Position numbers and translations under genes: made by a program. Shown piece by piece: positions 46,175 through 55,883 of a DNA stretch of 64,000 bases. Numbering within the stretch: the stretch's first letter is position 1; every line of letters starts with the position of its first letter. Origin of the DNA: Clostridium aestuarii (GTDB lineage Bacteria > Bacillota > Clostridia > Clostridiales > Clostridiaceae); contig NZ_JAPQER010000003.1 in NCBI RefSeq assembly GCF_026735135.1, positions 372,001 through 436,000 on the forward strand, in the 5' to 3' direction. A model generated the notes under the pieces. It was not told where the DNA came from. It searched no databases and saw only the letters and a list, made by a program, of their open reading frames with translations.

Positions 46175-46211
46175 ATAAATAAATAAAATTTAGTAAGGGG
46201 AGAAGCAAAGG

Positions 46212-46775
46212 ATGAATATAAAAACTAGAGATATGATTTTGATTTCAATGTTTGCAGCATTAACGGCAATAGGAGCTTTCATAAAGATACCTACACCTAT
46301 TGTTCCATTTACTCTACAATTTTTATTTTGTGCTTATGCAGGGATTTTTCTTGGTTCTAAACATGGGCTATATTCACAAGTTTTATATGTAGGAATTGGG
46401 CTAATTGGAATTCCTATTTTTGCAAATGGTGGAGGCCCAATGTATATTCTGCAACCAACCTTTGGATATTTAATAGGATTTATAATATGTGCATATATCA
46501 TTGGAAAACTAACAGAAAACATAGAAAAAGTTACAGCAATAAGAATACTAGGACCGGTTTTATTAGGGTTATTCTTTGTATATTTATGTGGAGTATCTTA
46601 TTTATATATGATAGTAAATCTTTATTTAGGTAAAGCTATGTCAGTAAAAGGTGCAATTGCAGCAGGGTTTATACCATATATTACTTCAGATTTAATACTT
46701 AGTGTTTTAGTAGCACTTACTGCAGTAGCTGTAGTACCAGTGCTTAAAAAATCAGGGCTTTTGAATAGAGTTTAG
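46212..46775 (+). CDS. bioY: BioY biotin transporter (ECF S component)
   Basis: The 187-residue protein has six membrane helices and BioY landmarks: IKIPTPIVPFTLQFLFCAYAGIFLG, YVGIGLIGIPIFANGGGP and LQPTFGYLIGFIIC. It captures biotin with high affinity. It heads the bio operon and lies directly under the BirA operator, which supports a biotin role. GGGGAG is 5' of the ATG. Confidence 0.95.
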   Translation: MNIKTRDMILISMFAALTAIGAFIKIPTPIVPFTLQFLFCAYAGIFLGSKHGLYSQVLYVGIGLIGIPIFANGGGPMYILQPTFGYLIGFIICAYIIGKLTENIEKVTAIRILGPVLLGLFFVYLCGVSYLYMIVNLYLGKAMSVKGAIAAGFIPYITSDLILSVLVALTAVAVVPVLKKSGLLNRV

Positions 46776-46856
46776 AAATACAGTTATGCAGCAATTTTAG
46801 TTTGTAAACGTAGTTGATGCTTTAGGTCAAAAACAACAAATAAAGGAGAAAATATT

Positions 46857-47837
46857 ATGGAAAATTTTATTAAAGATATTAAAGAAAAAATCTTAAAGGG
46901 TGGAAGTATAAGTTTTGATGAAGCTTTAAAAATAATAAATATTGATGAAGAAGACTTAGAGTGTCTTGAAACTTTATTTGAAGGTGCAAATGAAATTAGA
47001 GAAAAATTTGTAGGGAAAAAGGTGGATTTGTGCACAATAATAAACGGAAAATCAGGAAGATGTTCAGAAAACTGTAAATATTGTGCTCAGTCTGTACATT
47101 ATAATACTGGAATAAAAGAGTATGAGCTTATAGAATATAATCAAATTTTAGATAAGGCTTTAGAAGTTCAAGGGGAAGGGGCACATAGATTTTCAATAGT
47201 TACAAGTGGAAGAGGAATCAGTAGTGAAGAAGAGCTTGAAAAGCTAGTTGAAATTTATAAAGAACTTAATAAGGATACTAATTTAAAGTTGTGTGCTTCC
47301 CATGGAATAATTTCTTATGAACAGGCAAAAAAGCTTAAAGAAGCAGGAGTAAGTATGTATCATCATAATATAGAAACCTGTAAAAAAAATTATTCCAACA
47401 TATGTACAACACATACCTATGAAGACAGAATAAATACCATAAAAAATGTGCAAAAAGCTGGTATGGATATTTGTTGTGGAGGAATAATTGGAATGGGAGA
47501 AAATCCTCAAGATAGAATAAGTATGGCTTTTGAAATAAAGAATTTAGGAATAAAATCTATTCCGATTAATGTATTAACTCCAATAAAAGGTACTCCATTT
47601 GAAAAAACTAAAAAAGTTGCTCCTTTAGAAATATTAAAAACTATGGCTGCCTTTAGATATATAATACCTGATGCTTATATAAGATATGCAGGGGGAAGAA
47701 TAGCACTTAAGGATAAACAAGGTCTAGGATTTAAGGCGGGAGTAAATGCAGCATTGGTTGGAAATTATCTAACTACAATAGGAAGTAATATAGAAGAGGA
47801 TAAAGAAAAAATTAGATGTGCTGGATTAGAAATATAA
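46857..47837 (+). CDS. bioB: biotin synthase
   Basis: The 326-residue radical SAM enzyme has the cluster motif CSENCKYC within SGRCSENCKYCAQS, GAHRFSIVTSGRG, the YHHNIETCKKNY segment and the IRYAGGR tail with the Arg that ligates the second cluster. It inserts sulfur into dethiobiotin. AAGGAG lies before the ATG. An isolated BirA-like half-site upstream is not a full operator. Confidence 0.96.
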   Translation: MENFIKDIKEKILKGGSISFDEALKIINIDEEDLECLETLFEGANEIREKFVGKKVDLCTIINGKSGRCSENCKYCAQSVHYNTGIKEYELIEYNQILDKALEVQGEGAHRFSIVTSGRGISSEEELEKLVEIYKELNKDTNLKLCASHGIISYEQAKKLKEAGVSMYHHNIETCKKNYSNICTTHTYEDRINTIKNVQKAGMDICCGGIIGMGENPQDRISMAFEIKNLGIKSIPINVLTPIKGTPFEKTKKVAPLEILKTMAAFRYIIPDAYIRYAGGRIALKDKQGLGFKAGVNAALVGNYLTTIGSNIEEDKEKIRCAGLEI

Positions 47838-47850
47838 ATGAGGTGAGAAG

Positions 47851-48561
47851 TTGGCAGAGGGGATTTTTATAGTTGGAACTGATACAGATGTAGGAAAGAC
47901 TTTTGTGACAGCAGGGATTACATATGTATTGCGAAAAAATGGATTTAATGCATGTAGCTTTAAATGTGTACAAAGTGGAGGAGTATATAAAGAGGACAAA
48001 CTAATATCGGGAGATGTAAAATTAGTAAAGGATATAACGGGAATTAAGGAAGAATACGATGTTATGAATCCTTACTGTCTTAAAGAAGAAGTATCTCCAC
48101 ATATTGCAGCAGAAGTAGAAGATACTGCTATTGATAAACAAAAGATACTTGAAGGATATAAAAAGCTAAAAGAAAAATATGATTTTGTAATAGCTGAAGG
48201 AAGCGGTGGAGTAGTAGTACCTATAATAAGAGATAAATACTATATATATGATCTAATTAAAGATTTAAATCTTCCAGTAGTAATAGTAACAAGAGCAGGA
48301 GTAGGAACTATAAACCATACTGTGTTAACTGTAGAATTTTTAAAAAGTAAAAACATAAAAATTAAAGGGATAATAGTGAATGGGTATAAAGGGAACTTTT
48401 ATGAAGATGATAATATAAAAGTTATAAAAAGTATTACTGGATTAGAAGTTATTTCGGTTTTGAATAGAGTAGAAGAAAAAGATTATGATAACTTTATTGA
48501 GAAGGCAAGAAATGAATATTATAGAAGCATGAATATAAATGAGATATTAAAAATGTTTTAG
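47851..48561 (+). CDS. bioD: dethiobiotin synthetase
   Basis: The 236-residue ATPase has the P-loop GTDTDVGKTFVTAG, FKCVQSGG, the EGSGGVVVPI substrate loop and VVIVTRAGVGTINH. It closes the ureido ring using CO2 and ATP. The start is TTG at 47851 after GAGGTGAG, 13 bp after bioB. The stop touches the GGAGG of bioA. Confidence 0.94.
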   Translation: MAEGIFIVGTDTDVGKTFVTAGITYVLRKNGFNACSFKCVQSGGVYKEDKLISGDVKLVKDITGIKEEYDVMNPYCLKEEVSPHIAAEVEDTAIDKQKILEGYKKLKEKYDFVIAEGSGGVVVPIIRDKYYIYDLIKDLNLPVVIVTRAGVGTINHTVLTVEFLKSKNIKIKGIIVNGYKGNFYEDDNIKVIKSITGLEVISVLNRVEEKDYDNFIEKARNEYYRSMNINEILKMF

Positions 48562-48573
48562 GAGGAATTTTAG

Positions 48574-49932
48574 TTGATGAATATGAAAGAACTTCAAAAA
48601 AGGGATTTAGATCATATATGGCATCCATGTTCTCAGATGAAGGACTATGAAAATTTCCCTCCGATTGTAATAAAAAAAGGAAATGGAGTATTTTTAGAGG
48701 ATGCGGATGGAAAAAAATATTTAGATGCAGTATCGTCTTGGTGGGTAAATTTATTTGGACATTGTAATAAAAGAATAAATGATGCATTATATAGACAAGC
48801 TAATAAGGTGGAACATGTTATTTTTGCAAACTTTTCACATGAAGCAGCAATAGAGCTTGGAGAGAGGATTACAAAAGTTGCGCCACAAGGATTAAATAAA
48901 ATATTTTTTGGAGATAATGGTTCTTCAGCTGTAGAAATTGCATTAAAATTAAGTTTTCAATATCATCAGCAGATAGGAAAAACAAAGAAAACAAAATTTG
49001 TTGCTATTACTGATGCATATCATGGAGAAACTGTAGGTGCTCTTTCTGTAGGAGGAGTAGACTTATATAATAAAATTTATAAACCTTTGCTTTTAGAGGT
49101 TATAAGACCACAAGGTCCAGACTGTTTTAGATGTAAATATATTAAAAATAGAGATGATTGTAAAGCTGAATGCTTTGATTCTATGGAGAAAGTAGTTAAA
49201 GAAAGACATGATGAAATTACAGCTATAATAATAGAACCAATGGTTCAAGCTGCTGCAGGAATGAAGATTTATTCAGCAGAGTATCTTAAAAAACTTAGAA
49301 AATTATGTGATAAATATGATATAAATTTTATAGCAGACGAAGTAGCTGTAGGCTTTGGAAGAACTGGGAAAATGTTTGCTTGTAATCATGCAGAGGTTTC
49401 TCCAGATATAATGTGTATATCTAAAGGACTAACAGCAGGATATATGCCGCTTTCACTTGTTTTAATGACAGATAAAATTTATGATGCTTTTTATGACGAA
49501 TATAGTACAATGAAAGCATTCCTGCACAGTCACAGCTATTCTGGTAATGCTTTAGGATGTGCAGTTGCTGTTGAAACGCTAAAAATTTTTCAAGAAGAAA
49601 ATATAATTGAAAAAAATATTGAAAAATCTAAGTATTTAAGACAAAAAGTTGAAAGTGTATTAAATGATATTCCATATGTAGGTGAATATAGACAAGTGGG
49701 TATGATTGGGGCAATAGAATTAGTTAAGGATAAAGAAACTAAAGAAGGGTTTGACTGGAAAGAAAGAGTAGGATATCAAATCTATAAAATAGCTTTAGAA
49801 AAAGGAGTTCTATTAAGACCACTTGGTAATATCATTTATTTTATGCCGCCTTATGTTATTAGTAAAGATGAAATAGATTATATGGTTAACACAGCAAAAG
49901 AATCAATAATTGAATATTTTAATAAGAGATAA
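48574..49932 (+). CDS. bioA: adenosylmethionine-8-amino-7-oxononanoate aminotransferase
   Basis: At 452 residues this is a full-length class III PLP aminotransferase. Landmarks are [10 protein letters not shown] at the start, [44 protein letters not shown] and the PLP lysine in [13 protein letters not shown]. It makes 7,8-diaminopelargonate using S-adenosylmethionine. TTG at 48574 is 8 bases after GGAGG; ATG at 48577 is an alternative. No bioF, bioW or bioC/H is present in the window. Confidence 0.95.
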   Translation: MMNMKELQKRDLDHIWHPCSQMKDYENFPPIVIKKGNGVFLEDADGKKYLDAVSSWWVNLFGHCNKRINDALYRQANKVEHVIFANFSHEAAIELGERITKVAPQGLNKIFFGDNGSSAVEIALKLSFQYHQQIGKTKKTKFVAITDAYHGETVGALSVGGVDLYNKIYKPLLLEVIRPQGPDCFRCKYIKNRDDCKAECFDSMEKVVKERHDEITAIIIEPMVQAAAGMKIYSAEYLKKLRKLCDKYDINFIADEVAVGFGRTGKMFACNHAEVSPDIMCISKGLTAGYMPLSLVLMTDKIYDAFYDEYSTMKAFLHSHSYSGNALGCAVAVETLKIFQEENIIEKNIEKSKYLRQKVESVLNDIPYVGEYRQVGMIGAIELVKDKETKEGFDWKERVGYQIYKIALEKGVLLRPLGNIIYFMPPYVISKDEIDYMVNTAKESIIEYFNKR

Positions 49933-49940
49933 ATATTATA

Positions 49941-49974
49941 AAAAAGTAGAGTTGAGAGCAACTCTACTTTTTAG
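49941..49974 (+). terminator. terminator of the biotin operon
   Basis: A 14-bp stem (49941-49954 with 49959-49972) with a short loop has Ts at the 3' side. Confidence 0.8.
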
Positions 49975-50041
49975 TATGTCTTATAGTAAAAATAAGTATT
50001 ATATAGTATAATTTTCATGTGAATGAAAAAGGGGGAGAAAC

Positions 50042-50968
50042 ATGAAAAACAAGATTTTACCAATACTAGGAGCAGTGCTATTAATACTAAATATAAAAAT
50101 GTATTTAGATATAAATGAAATAAATAAAGGTTTAGGAAGAGTAGATAATCATATAGATTGGGTAAGTAACAGTGTTAATGATATTAAATCTAATGTATCT
50201 AATACTATGAGAAAGATTTATAATGAAAATCAATGGTTATATAATCACAGTTGTTCTATAAAAGATATAAGCAAAGATTTAGAAAATGTAACTTTCACAT
50301 TAAAATGGAGTTTGCGTAATTTAACTACAGGTTCAAAGGTATATCTTTTATATGGAGAAGAAGGTGAGGAAAGTAATGAAGTAGATAAATGGAATGAAAT
50401 TCTTGCAGAGGATTTAGAAAATCTAAATTATAAGGTTAACTTAACTTTACCGTATAAAAAAAATTATCAATTCAAAGTAGTTGCTAAAAATAATAAAAGT
50501 ATGATAAGTGAAAGATTAACGGAGATAGATTTTTTATCTAGATTAAATGATAGAATAAATATACATGCTGAGCCTCATGAAAAAACTTCTGCAGATAATC
50601 ATGTAAATCTAGGATTCGATGTTTCTATAGAAAACAGATATAATTTTGGGTATAGAGATAAAGAGTTAGAAAATCTAGCTTTAAATATTGATGATAATTT
50701 ATTAAAATTAAAGAATATAAAAATAAAAGTTTACAGCAATGATAAGTTAAAAAATGAATTTGACATATTAAAAGATGGAAAAATAATGGATAAAGATGCT
50801 AAAATCCAACAACCCTTTAAGTATGCTCCAGAAGATATAAAAATAGAAGAAATAAGCTGTTATAAAAATGTTGAGTATTACAGCGTAGAGGAAAGTGTTG
50901 AAAAAATAGAAGTAATAGTTGAAGATTATATGGGAAGAACTTATACTAAGATGAGTCATGGAATGTAG
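50042..50968 (+). CDS. hypothetical membrane-anchored extracytoplasmic protein
   Basis: I do not recognise this 308-residue protein. A single N-terminal hydrophobic segment (residues ~5-20, ILPILGAVLLILNIKMYL) has no clear cleavage site, so it probably anchors the rest outside the membrane. Residues ~25-60 form a polar, coiled-coil-like stalk (DNHIDWVSNSVNDIKSNVSN). The remainder is beta-rich (VTFTLKWSLRNLT, KVYLLYGEEG) and may contain two Ig-like or sandwich domains. GGGGGAG precedes the ATG. It has its own upstream terminator but none that is clear at the 3' end. Confidence 0.7.
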   Translation: MKNKILPILGAVLLILNIKMYLDINEINKGLGRVDNHIDWVSNSVNDIKSNVSNTMRKIYNENQWLYNHSCSIKDISKDLENVTFTLKWSLRNLTTGSKVYLLYGEEGEESNEVDKWNEILAEDLENLNYKVNLTLPYKKNYQFKVVAKNNKSMISERLTEIDFLSRLNDRINIHAEPHEKTSADNHVNLGFDVSIENRYNFGYRDKELENLALNIDDNLLKLKNIKIKVYSNDKLKNEFDILKDGKIMDKDAKIQQPFKYAPEDIKIEEISCYKNVEYYSVEESVEKIEVIVEDYMGRTYTKMSHGM

Positions 50969-51126
50969 AGATTAAAATATAAAATACACTATAACAAAAA
51001 AAGGTGATTTTATCATAGAAATTATTTTCTATAATAAAACATCCCCTAAAAGGCTGTTTACAAAAATAATATTCTGATATATAATCAGTATTGAAAATTA
51101 TTATCAATTATACAAGGGGGATGAAA

Positions 51127-52821
51127 TTGAGTAAGTTAGGAAAAAAATTCATAAGGATGTTTTTAATACTTTGGGTGATTTTTATAGTGCCGCTAGTTGT
51201 GAATTGTAGTATTACTTATAATAATGTATTAACATCTTTACAAGAAAATGAAGAAAAAATAGTAAAAGAAGGTATACAACATATAGATGTTAGTAAACTT
51301 GAAAATTTAATGAATCATAATTCCATGGAAAGTCAAGAGTACAAAGAAATACTTAATTCCATGTTAAAGTTTAAAGGTTCTAAAAATGTAGAATATCTTT
51401 ATGTTTTTGGTCAAAAAAATAATAAAGAAGGATATGTTATTGTTGATGCTGGTGCAGATCCAGATGATTTAGGGGCAGAGTATGAACTAGAAGACGAAAT
51501 GCTTAAAGCTTTTAATGGGGAGACTGCATCTATAGATAAACCAACGACGGATGAATGGGGAACATGGATGTCTGCATATGCACCTATAAAGAATACTAAT
51601 GGTGAAGTTATTGCTATACTAGGTGTAGATAATAATGTAACTGCTTATATATATATCATAAATAACGTATTAAAAGCATTAATTGCATCAGGTATAGTAT
51701 CGTTGGTGTTAAGTTTGTTTTTATCATTAAAATTTTCTAGAAAAATCTCTAAGGATGTTGGAGCAATTAAAATTTATTTAGATAAAATGAAAAATGGAGA
51801 TTTAAGTGAAAACTTTACATTAAATACAAAAGATGAATTTGAATTAATTGCAAAATCAATAAATGATTTCAGAATAAATATTAGTAAGGTTTTATTTGAA
51901 GCAAAGGAAATATCTGAACTTGTAAATAATACTTCAGATACTGTTACAGAGAATTCGCATCAAATGAGTGCTGCTATACAGCAAATAGCAACCACAGTTG
52001 ACAATATAGCAAATGATGTTCAAGAGCAAACTGCTTTATCAGATAATACAGTACAAGTTGTAGAAACATTAGCTGGTGACATAAATAATACATCTGTAGA
52101 AATTAATACAGTTTATAATTTATCCCAACATTCTAGTGAGTTGAATCATAATCAAAGAGATTCTATGCAGGAGCTTATATATAGTTATAAAGAGGCTAAA
52201 GAATTAACTGATAAAATGTCATCAGAAATAGTAATACTTAATGAAAAAACACAGCAGATAGGAAAAGTAACAGAGGTTATAAATTCTATAGCTGAACAGA
52301 CTAATTTATTGGCACTTAATGCAGCAATAGAAGCAGCTAGAGCAGGTGAGCAAGGAAAAGGATTTGCTGTAGTAGCAGAAGAAATTAGAAAGTTAGCAGA
52401 ACAGTCATCATATTCAACTAAAGAAATTAATAATATGATAAAAAATGTTCAAGAAACTGTAGGTGGGGTTGTTGATAAAATTAAGCTTAGTAAAGAATTC
52501 TCAGATAATCAGTTTGAAATAGTTGATAAATCTACTTCTGAATTTGATAAACTTTACGAAAATATAAATAATATTATTAAGAAAATACAAGTTATACAAT
52601 TATCTGTAGATAATGTACATATGTCAAAAGAAGAAGTAATTAAATTTATCGATAAAGTAAATGAAATGATGGAGAAAGATTCAGCAGCATTACAGGAAAT
52701 ATCAGCTTCCATAGAAGAGGAAAGTACGATTGTGGAAGAAATTGCTGATAATATGATAGGGTTGTCTAGTAAAACTAATGAATTAGATAATGTTATGAAT
52801 AACTTTAAAGTCAATTCGTAG
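51127..52821 (+). CDS. methyl-accepting chemotaxis protein with extracellular Cache domain
   Basis: TTG at 51127 is six bases after AAGGGGG and gives 564 residues starting with a basic segment and helix 1 ([14 protein letters not shown]). Residues ~30-175 form an extracellular Cache-like sensor ([30 protein letters not shown]), followed by helix 2 ([18 protein letters not shown]) and a HAMP segment. The C-terminal signalling domain holds the hairpin tip [19 protein letters not shown]. The ligand is unknown. It is a single gene with a terminator. Confidence 0.92.
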   Translation: MSKLGKKFIRMFLILWVIFIVPLVVNCSITYNNVLTSLQENEEKIVKEGIQHIDVSKLENLMNHNSMESQEYKEILNSMLKFKGSKNVEYLYVFGQKNNKEGYVIVDAGADPDDLGAEYELEDEMLKAFNGETASIDKPTTDEWGTWMSAYAPIKNTNGEVIAILGVDNNVTAYIYIINNVLKALIASGIVSLVLSLFLSLKFSRKISKDVGAIKIYLDKMKNGDLSENFTLNTKDEFELIAKSINDFRINISKVLFEAKEISELVNNTSDTVTENSHQMSAAIQQIATTVDNIANDVQEQTALSDNTVQVVETLAGDINNTSVEINTVYNLSQHSSELNHNQRDSMQELIYSYKEAKELTDKMSSEIVILNEKTQQIGKVTEVINSIAEQTNLLALNAAIEAARAGEQGKGFAVVAEEIRKLAEQSSYSTKEINNMIKNVQETVGGVVDKIKLSKEFSDNQFEIVDKSTSEFDKLYENINNIIKKIQVIQLSVDNVHMSKEEVIKFIDKVNEMMEKDSAALQEISASIEEESTIVEEIADNMIGLSSKTNELDNVMNNFKVNS

Positions 52822-52868
52822 ATAAAATGATTTTAATATAGAATTAATTTTTAAAATAATGTTTCCCT

Positions 52869-52924
52869 AAAATGGGTTGTATCGCCTAGAAAATAATTTT
52901 TATAGGGATACAGCCCATTTTTAA
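52869..52924. terminator. bidirectional terminator
   Basis: A 15-bp stem with one G-U pair (52869-52883 with 52907-52921) lies between the chemoreceptor gene and the converging DUF523 gene. Confidence 0.75.
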
Positions 52925-52956
52925 TATATTTATTATTTTCTTAAAAAGTTTATATA

Positions 52957-53400
52957 TTACAATTTTAATTTATCTAAATCATTTTCAGTATATACTTCAA
53001 TTCCATTTTTAATTAGCAATTCTGCAGTAAAGCCATAACCTTTTTTTAGGTTACCTGTAAATGTTCCATTATAAATAGTACCACAACCACAGGAAGGGCT
53101 TCGAGATTGCAATATTGCTTTTTTTACATCGATAACTTTAGCAATTGCTAAAGTTTTTTCTGCACCTTCAACAAATTCTTTAGTAAAATCTTGTCCATCT
53201 TTAGTTGCTATTTTTCTATTACCATTTTCAGCTATAACAATCTCACAACAAGCTCTAGGTGTTGGTAGTCCAGATAATTGTTCAGGACAAATAGCAATAG
53301 CTTTTCCTTGTTTTACTAATTCTTGTATAACTATATTAGTAATATTTCCACCATTATATCTGCAATTAACTCCAGCTAAACAGGCACTTACTAAATACAT
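52957..53400 (-). CDS. DUF523 family protein
   Basis: The 147-residue protein has the DUF523 pattern: LVSACLAGVNCRYNGG at the N-terminus, the CPEQLSGLPTPRACCE segment, KDVxxGAEKTL-like helix and LQSRSPSCGCGTIYNGTFTG. Several conserved cysteines suggest metal binding. Its molecular role is not established; fused relatives carry DUF1722. It is divergent from the S41 peptidase gene. Confidence 0.9.
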   Translation of the reverse strand: MYLVSACLAGVNCRYNGGNITNIVIQELVKQGKAIAICPEQLSGLPTPRACCEIVIAENGNRKIATKDGQDFTKEFVEGAEKTLAIAKVIDVKKAILQSRSPSCGCGTIYNGTFTGNLKKGYGFTAELLIKNGIEVYTENDLDKLKL

Positions 53401-53535
53401 ATTGTCACATCTCCTCTTAATTGTTAATTGATATTATGTCAATATTATAGTAGATTATTGTATTATGTTCAAATATGTAATATAATATATCTTATGGTTT
53501 ATATTGGATATAAAATATTTTTTAGGAGGAGAGTT

Positions 53536-54957
53536 ATGAGAAAGTTATTAAAAGTATTTTTGAGTGCTTTTTTGATTTTTAATCAATGCTTCTTTGGTGC
53601 TGCTTATGCAACGGAGAATGTTGAAAAGGAACCAGTTTACTCAAAGCAGCAGATTAAAGAGGATGTTGAATTTATGATGAACACTATGGAAAATGTACAT
53701 CCTAATTTATATTTTGCAGCTTCTAAGGAAGAGATGAAAAAGGAAATAGATAAAGAATTAAATAGTATAGACAAGCCTTTAACTGGAATAGAGGTTTATA
53801 GAAAATTTGCACCTATTGTAAGTGAACTTCAAGATGGACATACATGGCTTGCAACACCGCAAGATTACATGAAAAAAATTTATAGTTCAGATAAAATGCT
53901 ATTTATCGGTTTAAAAATAAGAGATGGAAAAATGTATATAAAAGATACATTCAAAAAAGAATATGATAAATATAAAGATTGGGAGCTTATTTCAATAAAT
54001 GGTAAGCAAACTTCAAAAATATATAATCAGATTTCAAAATATATAAGCTGTCCTGTTAAAGCATTTAAAGAAGCTGCTATGATAAGAAGATTCACAGATT
54101 ATTATCACACAGATAATGAGTTAAAGAGTGAATATAGTTTAAAGATTAGAAAAGATGGTAAAGAGGAAATTATAAAGCTTAAAGGCATGAACATGGAACA
54201 AATTGAAAAAATTAATACTAAAAAAGAAGGCTACCAAGATTACAGCTATAAAAAGCTAAATGATAATACAGGACTTATTACGTTCAATGTGTTTAGAGAT
54301 TTTGATAAGTTTAAGAAGTTTTTAGATGAAACCTTTAAAAAGATAAATAAGGATCATATAAGCAATCTTATAATAGATTTAAGAAATAATGGAGGAGGAA
54401 ATTCTCGATTAGGAGATTTATTAATAGAATACATTTATGATGGGAAATATAAACAAGCTGATAGAATGGATGTAAAGGTAAGCAATAAAATAATAGAGTA
54501 TTATAAAGGAAATTGGAAAAAACAAGGGATGAGTGAAAAAGAAATCAAAGAATCTATTAAGTATTATACTAAACATCTTGGAAAAGTATATACAAGCAGA
54601 GGTCCAGCTTCAAGACATTTTACTGATAAGCCCAAGTTTAAAGGAGAGTCGTATTTCTTAATAGGTAGATATACCTTTTCCAGTGCTGTTATGCTTGCTT
54701 CTACTGTGAAAGATTATAAAATAGGTTATTTGATAGGAGAGGAAACAGGAGGACTTCCAACAGAATATGGAGATATATATTGGTTTAAACTTCCTAACAC
54801 AGGATTAGCAACAGCAGTATCTCATAAATATTTTGTAAGACCTAATGGACTTGATACAAAAAGAGGAGTAATTCCAGATTATAGTATTAATGATTTAGGA
54901 AATAAGGATGCACTGGATATAGCTTTAGAAATAATAAAAAACAAATCTTATAAATAG
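53536..54957 (+). CDS. secreted S41 family peptidase
   Basis: I use the ATG at 53536, which follows TTAGGAGGAG and starts a signal peptide (MRKLLKVFLSAFLIF ... FGAAYA, probable cleavage after AYA). The open frame upstream to 53428 has no ribosome site. Residues ~30-250 are N-terminal and bridging parts. The tail-specific protease core shows LITFNVFRDF, LIIDLRNNGGGNSRLGD and the nucleophile Ser in IGRYTFSSAVMLAS, with GEETGGLPTEYGD. No clear PDZ domain is visible. It is probably released or wall-associated, substrate unknown. A strong terminator follows. Confidence 0.88.
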   Translation: MRKLLKVFLSAFLIFNQCFFGAAYATENVEKEPVYSKQQIKEDVEFMMNTMENVHPNLYFAASKEEMKKEIDKELNSIDKPLTGIEVYRKFAPIVSELQDGHTWLATPQDYMKKIYSSDKMLFIGLKIRDGKMYIKDTFKKEYDKYKDWELISINGKQTSKIYNQISKYISCPVKAFKEAAMIRRFTDYYHTDNELKSEYSLKIRKDGKEEIIKLKGMNMEQIEKINTKKEGYQDYSYKKLNDNTGLITFNVFRDFDKFKKFLDETFKKINKDHISNLIIDLRNNGGGNSRLGDLLIEYIYDGKYKQADRMDVKVSNKIIEYYKGNWKKQGMSEKEIKESIKYYTKHLGKVYTSRGPASRHFTDKPKFKGESYFLIGRYTFSSAVMLASTVKDYKIGYLIGEETGGLPTEYGDIYWFKLPNTGLATAVSHKYFVRPNGLDTKRGVIPDYSINDLGNKDALDIALEIIKNKSYK

Positions 54958-54960
54958 AAA

Positions 54961-55016
54961 AAAATAAAAGAAGTTAAGAATTTAAAAATAAAAATTCTTA
55001 ACTTCTTTTATTTTTA
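54961..55016 (+). terminator. terminator of the S41 peptidase gene
   Basis: A perfect stem of about 23 bp (54961-54983 with 54992-55014) ends in Ts. Confidence 0.85.
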
Positions 55017-55084
55017 AATTTTTAACCGTTATATTTCTAAAAATAAAAATTTAGAATAAGCAAATAGTTCCCATTATCTTTTAA

Positions 55085-55121
55085 CAATATTTTTTTATCG
55101 TTTTTCGATAAAAAAATATTG
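55085..55121 (+). promoter_or_regulatory. perfect 16-bp inverted repeat overlapping the -35 box (candidate operator)
   Basis: Arms 55085-55100 and 55106-55121 are perfectly complementary with a 5-T spacer. The core reads TATCG-N5-CGATA. The right arm contains the first three bases of the -35 box TTGACT (55119-55124). It resembles a dyad operator for the HTH protein encoded at 56391, but that link is inference. Confidence 0.65.
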
Positions 55122-55147
55122 ACTTTCATTTTAAAAAATAGTAATAT
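55119..55147 (+). promoter_or_regulatory. promoter of the 55-58.6 kb operon
   Basis: TTGACT (55119-55124), 17 bases, TAATAT (55142-55147), 40 bases before the first start codon. Confidence 0.65.
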
Positions 55148-55186
55148 TATCGTAGGAAATTAAAGGAAAGATGAGATGAAAATGTT

Positions 55187-55864
55187 ATGTTAATTAAAAG
55201 GCAATTATCAATAATAATTGTATTTATGCTAATAACTTCAGTATGGCCAATATTATGCAAGAAGGATGATAAAAAACATGAAACCATAGATTATTCAGTG
55301 TATTCTGAAGAAATGATAAGATTTGATTTGAATGTACAAAAGGGAAAATATCAATTTATGAGACAAAAAGATGAGTTGCCTTTTGAAAATAACCATCCAA
55401 ATAATAAGGGTAATTGTAAGGATATTGAATTTTGGAACAAATGCAAAGTGATTAATTTAGATAATATAAATCTAAAATATGGAAGATATATATTCACAAA
55501 GGAAGAAGAATACATATATACAAAAATTGATGGTGAGTTTGGATGGCTTAAGTGTAAAGTACCTATTGATAAAAAATATAAGAACTATATAAGAAAGTTT
55601 TTTATTCCTAAAGAGGAATACGTGGAGGAGATTTCATTTATAGATATACTTCCATTTAATGATGAAAAATTTGTTCTGATTTTTGATGGTTCTGAGCAGT
55701 ATATATTAGATTTAGAATCTCAAAAAGTTACGTGGGTTAGAGGTAATTATTATGAATCTCCACATATAAATTTCAAAACAGATATGCTGCAATGTGGTGG
55801 TGATTTAAGCAGTACAACTTATATATTTAATAAATTTGGTGAACTTGTTGATGAATATAATTAG
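55187..55864 (+). CDS. hypothetical secreted or membrane-anchored protein
   Basis: I do not recognise this 225-residue protein. It starts with a signal-like segment (residues 1-24: basic MLIKRQ, then SIIIVFMLITSVWPIL, C24). The residues before the Cys do not fit a lipobox, so it may be an uncleaved anchor. The rest is hydrophilic, with aromatic-rich beta-like stretches (NINLKYGRYIF, EFGWLKCKVPID) and SEQYILDLESQKVTWVRGNYY near the C-terminus, suggestive of propeller-like repeats. It is the first gene after the operator-like repeat, and the next gene follows in 19 bp. Confidence 0.6.
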   Translation: MLIKRQLSIIIVFMLITSVWPILCKKDDKKHETIDYSVYSEEMIRFDLNVQKGKYQFMRQKDELPFENNHPNNKGNCKDIEFWNKCKVINLDNINLKYGRYIFTKEEEYIYTKIDGEFGWLKCKVPIDKKYKNYIRKFFIPKEEYVEEISFIDILPFNDEKFVLIFDGSEQYILDLESQKVTWVRGNYYESPHINFKTDMLQCGGDLSSTTYIFNKFGELVDEYN

Positions 55865-55883
55865 CTTTTTAGGAGGGATAATT

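Noticed and set aside
46802-46840. A second BirA operator before bioB
   Set aside because: Only one half-site (TTGTAAAC at 46802-46809) is present; the partner GTCAAAAACAA is too different and no promoter is evident.
51001-51060. A terminator after the 50042 gene
   Set aside because: Only short imperfect pairings (atagaaa/tttctat and an outer mismatched arm) can be drawn and no T tract follows.
53428-53535. N-terminal extension of the S41 peptidase
   Set aside because: It has no ribosome site and would bury a good signal peptide that begins at 53536 after TTAGGAGGAG.
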